Source: CAZVIK01 sp964627045
GTDB lineage: Bacteria; Acidobacteriota; Terriglobia; Bryobacterales; Bryobacteraceae
Assembly: GCA_964627045.1 (NCBI GenBank)
Contig: CAZVIK010000186.1
Coordinates: 1 to 7,957, forward strand
Direction of reading: 5' to 3'
Length of the DNA: 7,957 nucleotides
Both the position numbers and the translations under genes were made by a program. This document shows, one piece after another, positions 5,502 through 7,957 of the stretch; position 1 is the first letter of the stretch; each line of letters starts with the position of its first letter. Under the pieces are notes generated by a model. The model was not told the origin of the DNA. It searched no databases and saw only the letters and a program-made list of their open reading frames with translations.

Positions 5502-6854
5502 TCAGGCAGAACGTGGCCGCAGTGCTCCGGCAGGCCGCTCGACCTGTGGGCCGCAATCGTACGAGGGACTCCTCGCCGAAACCGGCGGGCCAGCAGGAAC
5601 GATCAGTCGAGCCTTGCGATTGTGCGTGAAGTAGTGAAACCCCCATTGGATGAGTACCAATAGACGGTTCTGGAAGCCGACCAGGTAAAGGAGGTGGACG
5701 AACAGCCAGATGATCCAGGCCACGAATCCGCTGAACCGGACCTTGCCGAAACTCGCCACCGCTCGATTGCGGCCGATGGTTGCCAGAGCCCCCTTGTCCA
5801 CGTAATGGAAGGGCTGAGCGGTCTTGCCGCGGAGGCGCTTGCCAAGCAGGTGGCCGACATATGCTCCCTGCTGCATCGCCACAGGTGCCAGCCCCGCCAA
5901 ATGGTTCCCATTTGAGTCACGGTAAGCAGCCATGTCGCCGATGACGAAGACTTCAGAATGATTTGGCAAGCTGCAGTCAGGCCGGACGAGGACCCTTCCG
6001 CTGCGGTCCAGTTCGGCCCCGGCTCGCTGCTGTAGCAAACCGCCGAGCGGACTCGCCTTGACGCCCGCCGCCCATAGGACCGTGCGGGCGGGGATAAAGG
6101 TCTCACTCCCAGACGTACTGACCACGACACCCTGATCGATAATCTCTTTCACCGCAACGCCCAGCCGTGGCCGAATGCCGAGCTCAATCAGCGCACTCTC
6201 GGCCTTGGCGGAAAGATCCTTTGGAAAGCCTGGCAGCACCGATGAGGCCTGATCTACCAGTTGGATTGCAGCGTCGCCAGACTCGATATTCCGGAAGTTG
6301 CCTCTCAATGTATCTCGCGACACCTCGGCCAGTGCACCAGCCAGTTCGACCCCAGTCGGCCCGGCTCCGACAATCACGAAGCTGAGCCACGCTCTGCGTC
6401 TCGTTTCGTCTCGCTCCTTCTCGGCAGCCTCGAAAGCACAAAACACACGGCTTCGGATCTCGCCTGCATCCTGCAAGCTTTTGAGGCCCGGTGCAAGTGC
6501 CTGCCACGCATTGTTACCGAAGTAGCTGTGGTCGGCGCCGGCCGCGAGAATCAACGTGTCGTAGCGGAGTTCGCCATCCCGCAGGAGCACTGTGCGGAGG
6601 GCTACATCCAGATCAACTACCTCACCCAGCAGCACCTTGGCGTTCCTCTGCTCGCGGAGAATCCAGCGCAAGGGTGTGGCAATATCTCCGCCGGAAAGGC
6701 CACCAGTGGCGACCTGATACAGCAGCGGCTGAAAGAGGTGGTAGTTGCACCGATCAATGAGCACAACGTCCACCGGCTCCGCTCGCAGTGCTCTTGCGGC
6801 ATTCAGGCCGCCGAAGCCACCGCCGACGATGACCACTCTGTGCCGGGATCCCAT
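5502..6854 (-). CDS. ndh: Type II NADH:quinone oxidoreductase (NDH-2)
   Basis: A 450-residue flavoprotein that oxidises NADH and reduces membrane quinone without pumping protons. Two dinucleotide-binding motifs are present: VVIVGGGFGGL (residues 7-17, FAD) and FVIVGAGPTGVELAGALAE (159-177, NADH). The FAD-contacting Asp lies in VFVIGDMAA (302-310), and AMQQGAYVG (326-334) is the AxxQG quinone-site motif of NDH-2. A hydrophobic region at about 376-410 (FVAWIIWLFVHLLYLVGFQN) is the C-terminal membrane-binding segment. The tail after 418 is Pro/Arg-rich and not conserved in character. ATG at 6854 is preferred over TTG at 6857: GGAAG lies 6 bases before the ATG, and the ATG overlaps the upstream stop as TGATG. 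Second gene of the operon. Sulfide:quinone oxidoreductase is the main alternative, but its redox cysteines are not evident. Confidence 0.93.
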   Translation of the reverse strand: MGSRHRVVIVGGGFGGLNAARALRAEPVDVVLIDRCNYHLFQPLLYQVATGGLSGGDIATPLRWILREQRNAKVLLGEVVDLDVALRTVLLRDGELRYDTLILAAGADHSYFGNNAWQALAPGLKSLQDAGEIRSRVFCAFEAAEKERDETRRRAWLSFVIVGAGPTGVELAGALAEVSRDTLRGNFRNIESGDAAIQLVDQASSVLPGFPKDLSAKAESALIELGIRPRLGVAVKEIIDQGVVVSTSGSETFIPARTVLWAAGVKASPLGGLLQQRAGAELDRSGRVLVRPDCSLPNHSEVFVIGDMAAYRDSNGNHLAGLAPVAMQQGAYVGHLLGKRLRGKTAQPFHYVDKGALATIGRNRAVASFGKVRFSGFVAWIIWLFVHLLYLVGFQNRLLVLIQWGFHYFTHNRKARLIVPAGPPVSARSPSYDCGPQVERPAGALRPRSA

Positions 6855-7273
6855 CAACGTCTTCCAGTTCCACTCGATCGATTAGAAGCGTCCCCGCACA
6901 CCGCTTTGGAGAATTCTGGGCTGCTCCCCATCGCGCCGAGCAGGAAGTCAAGCAGTGCGACGGCGTTGTTGTGGCTCTCGTCCTTCGCGGCGAAGAGCAG
7001 CGTGATTGCTTGCTCCCGGCCGGCAGCAGCGATCTGGCTCAGGGGTTCTCGATACCGTTCCAGTTCTCGGTGGTACCGCACTTTGAATCCGGCCCAACGG
7101 TGCGGTGCGTGTCCGAACCACTTCCTCAAGACGTCACTTGGAGCCAGATCTCTCAGCCACAGGTCCACGGCCGCCCGCTCTTTGGACATACCTCGCGGCC
7201 ACATTCGGTCCACGAGAATACGCAGGCCATCGCTTTTCTCGGGCTGGGCATAGATACGTTTCGCGCGGATCAT
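6854..7273 (-). CDS. DUF488 (YeaO-like) family protein
   Basis: A 139-residue cytoplasmic protein. Diagnostic DUF488/YeaO motifs are LRILVDRMWPRGMSKE (17-32), LRDLAPS (40-46), RKWFGH (50-55), a WxxFxxxYxxEL block (60-71) and LLFAAKDESHNNAVAL (92-107). The biochemical role of the family is not established. The start at 7273 is favoured by GGAGGGACG directly upstream and by the domain beginning at residue 1; an in-frame extension to 7516 would read through the promoter region and has no family similarity. The tail after about residue 115 (SSPEFSKAVCGDASNRSSG and a few more) exceeds the domain and may be unstructured. It is the first gene of the operon, and its stop overlaps the ndh start (TGATG). 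Confidence 0.9.
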   Translation of the reverse strand: MIRAKRIYAQPEKSDGLRILVDRMWPRGMSKERAAVDLWLRDLAPSDVLRKWFGHAPHRWAGFKVRYHRELERYREPLSQIAAAGREQAITLLFAAKDESHNNAVALLDFLLGAMGSSPEFSKAVCGDASNRSSGTGRR

Positions 7274-7364
7274 CGTCCCTCCGGACGCCAGCCGAGCCGG
7301 CATGTAGCTGATTGTCCCAGCGCCAGCACGTCCGACAGTCGGCAGGAAGTCCCATACCGGATGA

Positions 7365-7393
7365 TTGACTGCCTTTGCTAAAAGAAGTATACT
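7365..7393 (+). promoter_or_regulatory. Sigma70 promoter for the plus-strand hemerythrin gene
   Basis: TTGACT (7365-7370) and TATACT (7388-7393) are separated by exactly 17 bases, near-consensus for a housekeeping sigma factor (5/6 each). Transcription would start near 7400, giving a leader of about 64 bases before the ATG at 7464. The -10 shares its TATA with the -10 of the opposing promoter, and an inverted ACAG-N6-CTGT lies just downstream (7398-7411). Confidence 0.75.
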
Positions 7394-7427
7394 AAATACA
7401 GCTTTAACTGTCAACTCGGCCTTTGCT
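7371..7427 (+). repeat. 9-bp direct repeat flanking the shared -10
   Basis: GCCTTTGCT occurs at 7371-7379 and again at 7419-7427, 48 bases apart in the same orientation. The first copy lies in the plus promoter spacer and the second just outside the minus -35. The spacing is not an exact number of helical turns. It may be a regulator half-site pair or chance. Confidence 0.35.
7386..7414 (-). promoter_or_regulatory. Sigma70 promoter for the DUF488-ndh-DUF6448-hemerythrin operon
   Basis: On the minus strand a perfect TTGACA (7414-7409) is followed after 17 bases by TATACT (7391-7386). Transcription would start near 7379 and leave a leader of about 106 bases before the DUF488 start at 7273. It is the mirror image of the plus-strand promoter: both sets of elements are symmetric about position 7389.5, so the two promoters compete for the same -10 DNA. 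Confidence 0.77.
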
Positions 7428-7463
7428 GTCTGAGACTGAACGGCTCTTGAGGGGAGGCGCAAC

Positions 7464-7957
7464 ATGATACGAGCTGAGCAACTTGTCACCAAGCACGGGC
7501 CGGCTGTGGGCGCCACGATGAGTCAACCGCTGGACCACCTGGTGGCTTGTCACAGACGAATCGAGGAGCGGCTGGAGGGTCTGGAAAGGGCGGCGCGCCA
7601 CCTCGAAGACCGGCATGAAGAGGCCCTTGAAGTAATCGGCAACTGCTTTCGATTTCTGACCTCGAACGGCGCTTGGCTCAACGCAGATGTAGAGGAGAGC
7701 GTCTTCCCGCGGCTTGTTGGCAGAATGACCGATGAGGAGAGCCGGTTTCTTCGGGATTTGGAGCGCGAGCACCGCGATGTTGAAACACTGTTGGAAGATC
7801 TAAAGAACCTCCACCCCCTGTTGGCAGTCCGTGGTGGCGATCAGGAAGGAACGGCGCGGCGTTTCCGGCAGGGAGCTGCCACTTTATGTTCCGCCTATCG
7901 GGGGCACATCGCCGCGGAGGACGAACGGCTTATACCTTTAGCCAAGAGGATCTTGAG
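7464..7957 (+). CDS. Hemerythrin-like protein with altered ligand position, 3'-partial
   Basis: An open frame of at least 164 residues running off the window end. Its start has an excellent ribosome site, GGGGAGG at 7451-7457, 6 bases before the ATG. The hemerythrin pattern is visible: H30 (VACHRRIEERL), E77/E78 in NADVEESVFPRL, H103 (LEREHRDVETLL), and H148 with D153 (YRGHIAAEDERLIPLAKR). Where the family normally has His or HisHis four residues before the Glu pair (HHxxEE, as in the other hemerythrin of this window), this protein has Asn73-Ala74, so one iron ligand appears missing or replaced. The diiron site may be incomplete, mononuclear or non-functional, or Asn may serve instead. It is divergent from the operon ending in the canonical hemerythrin and shares its promoter region. 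Probably only a few to some tens of C-terminal residues are missing. Confidence 0.85.
   Translation, partial: MIRAEQLVTKHGPAVGATMSQPLDHLVACHRRIEERLEGLERAARHLEDRHEEALEVIGNCFRFLTSNGAWLNADVEESVFPRLVGRMTDEESRFLRDLEREHRDVETLLEDLKNLHPLLAVRGGDQEGTARRFRQGAATLCSAYRGHIAAEDERLIPLAKRIL

Noticed and set aside
6261..7253. Plus-strand open frame of about 330 residues
   Set aside because: It is antisense to ndh and the DUF488 gene, both clearly real by motifs; the translation has no domain-like features.
7274..7516. 81-residue N-terminal extension of the DUF488 protein
   Set aside because: It reads through the shared promoter region and the start of the divergent hemerythrin gene; the domain and a good ribosome site both place the start at 7273.
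7404..7772. Minus-strand open frame of 122 residues
   Set aside because: It is antisense to the plus-strand hemerythrin-like gene, which has a strong ribosome site and family motifs.
1..7957. tRNA, rRNA, CRISPR, insertion sequence or phage genes
   Set aside because: No cloverleaf, repeat array, transposase motif or terminal inverted repeat pair was found on reading both strands by eye.

Overview
The window is a GC-rich (estimated near 60%, not counted) bacterial segment, almost certainly a contig assembled from short reads: its first 22 bases are the 3' end of an Illumina TruSeq-type adapter, not genome. The gene set suggests a soil- or sediment-type environmental bacterium. The small exported carboxypeptidase-regulatory-like protein and the conserved small zinc-ribbon protein resemble proteins I associate with Acidobacteriota and neighbouring uncultured phyla. 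That assignment is an inference from gene flavour only.

Left part (about 23-3703, all genes on the minus strand). In transcription order: a MarC-family membrane protein behind a good sigma70-type promoter; a roughly 280-base gap containing a 10-bp perfect inverted repeat; an unrecognised small protein whose end overlaps the start of an exported carboxypeptidase-regulatory-like protein; a 377-residue C-terminally anchored protein resembling the DUF155/RMD1 family; a 68-residue CxxC...CxxxC zinc-ribbon protein; and S-adenosylmethionine decarboxylase (speD), which runs off the contig into adapter sequence. The last six encoded residues of speD and its apparent stop codon come from the adapter, or nearly so.

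Middle (3704-4305). A divergent intergenic region separates marC from a plus-strand gene for a small protein with only the C-terminal (FKBP-like) domain of GreA/GreB. That gene converges on the right-hand operon, with a GC-rich hairpin in the 59-bp junction.

Right part (4306-7957). A tight minus-strand operon reads DUF488/YeaO-like protein, type II NADH dehydrogenase, exported DUF6448 protein, hemerythrin-like protein. One junction is TGATG, one is ATGA, and the third gap is 39 bases. Facing it on the plus strand is a second hemerythrin-like gene, cut off by the window end. The two transcription units appear to start from one mirror-symmetric sigma70 promoter: both directions have a TTGACW -35 and a 17-bp spacer, and they share a palindromic AGTATACT -10.

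The most interesting unit is this divergent cluster. A quinone-reducing NADH dehydrogenase, two different diiron-carboxylate hemerythrin-like proteins (one with an altered ligand position), an exported His-rich protein predicted to mature with an N-terminal His, and a YeaO-like protein share one control point. I infer a redox, oxygen or nitric-oxide response module. No tRNA, rRNA, CRISPR, insertion sequence or phage gene was seen.
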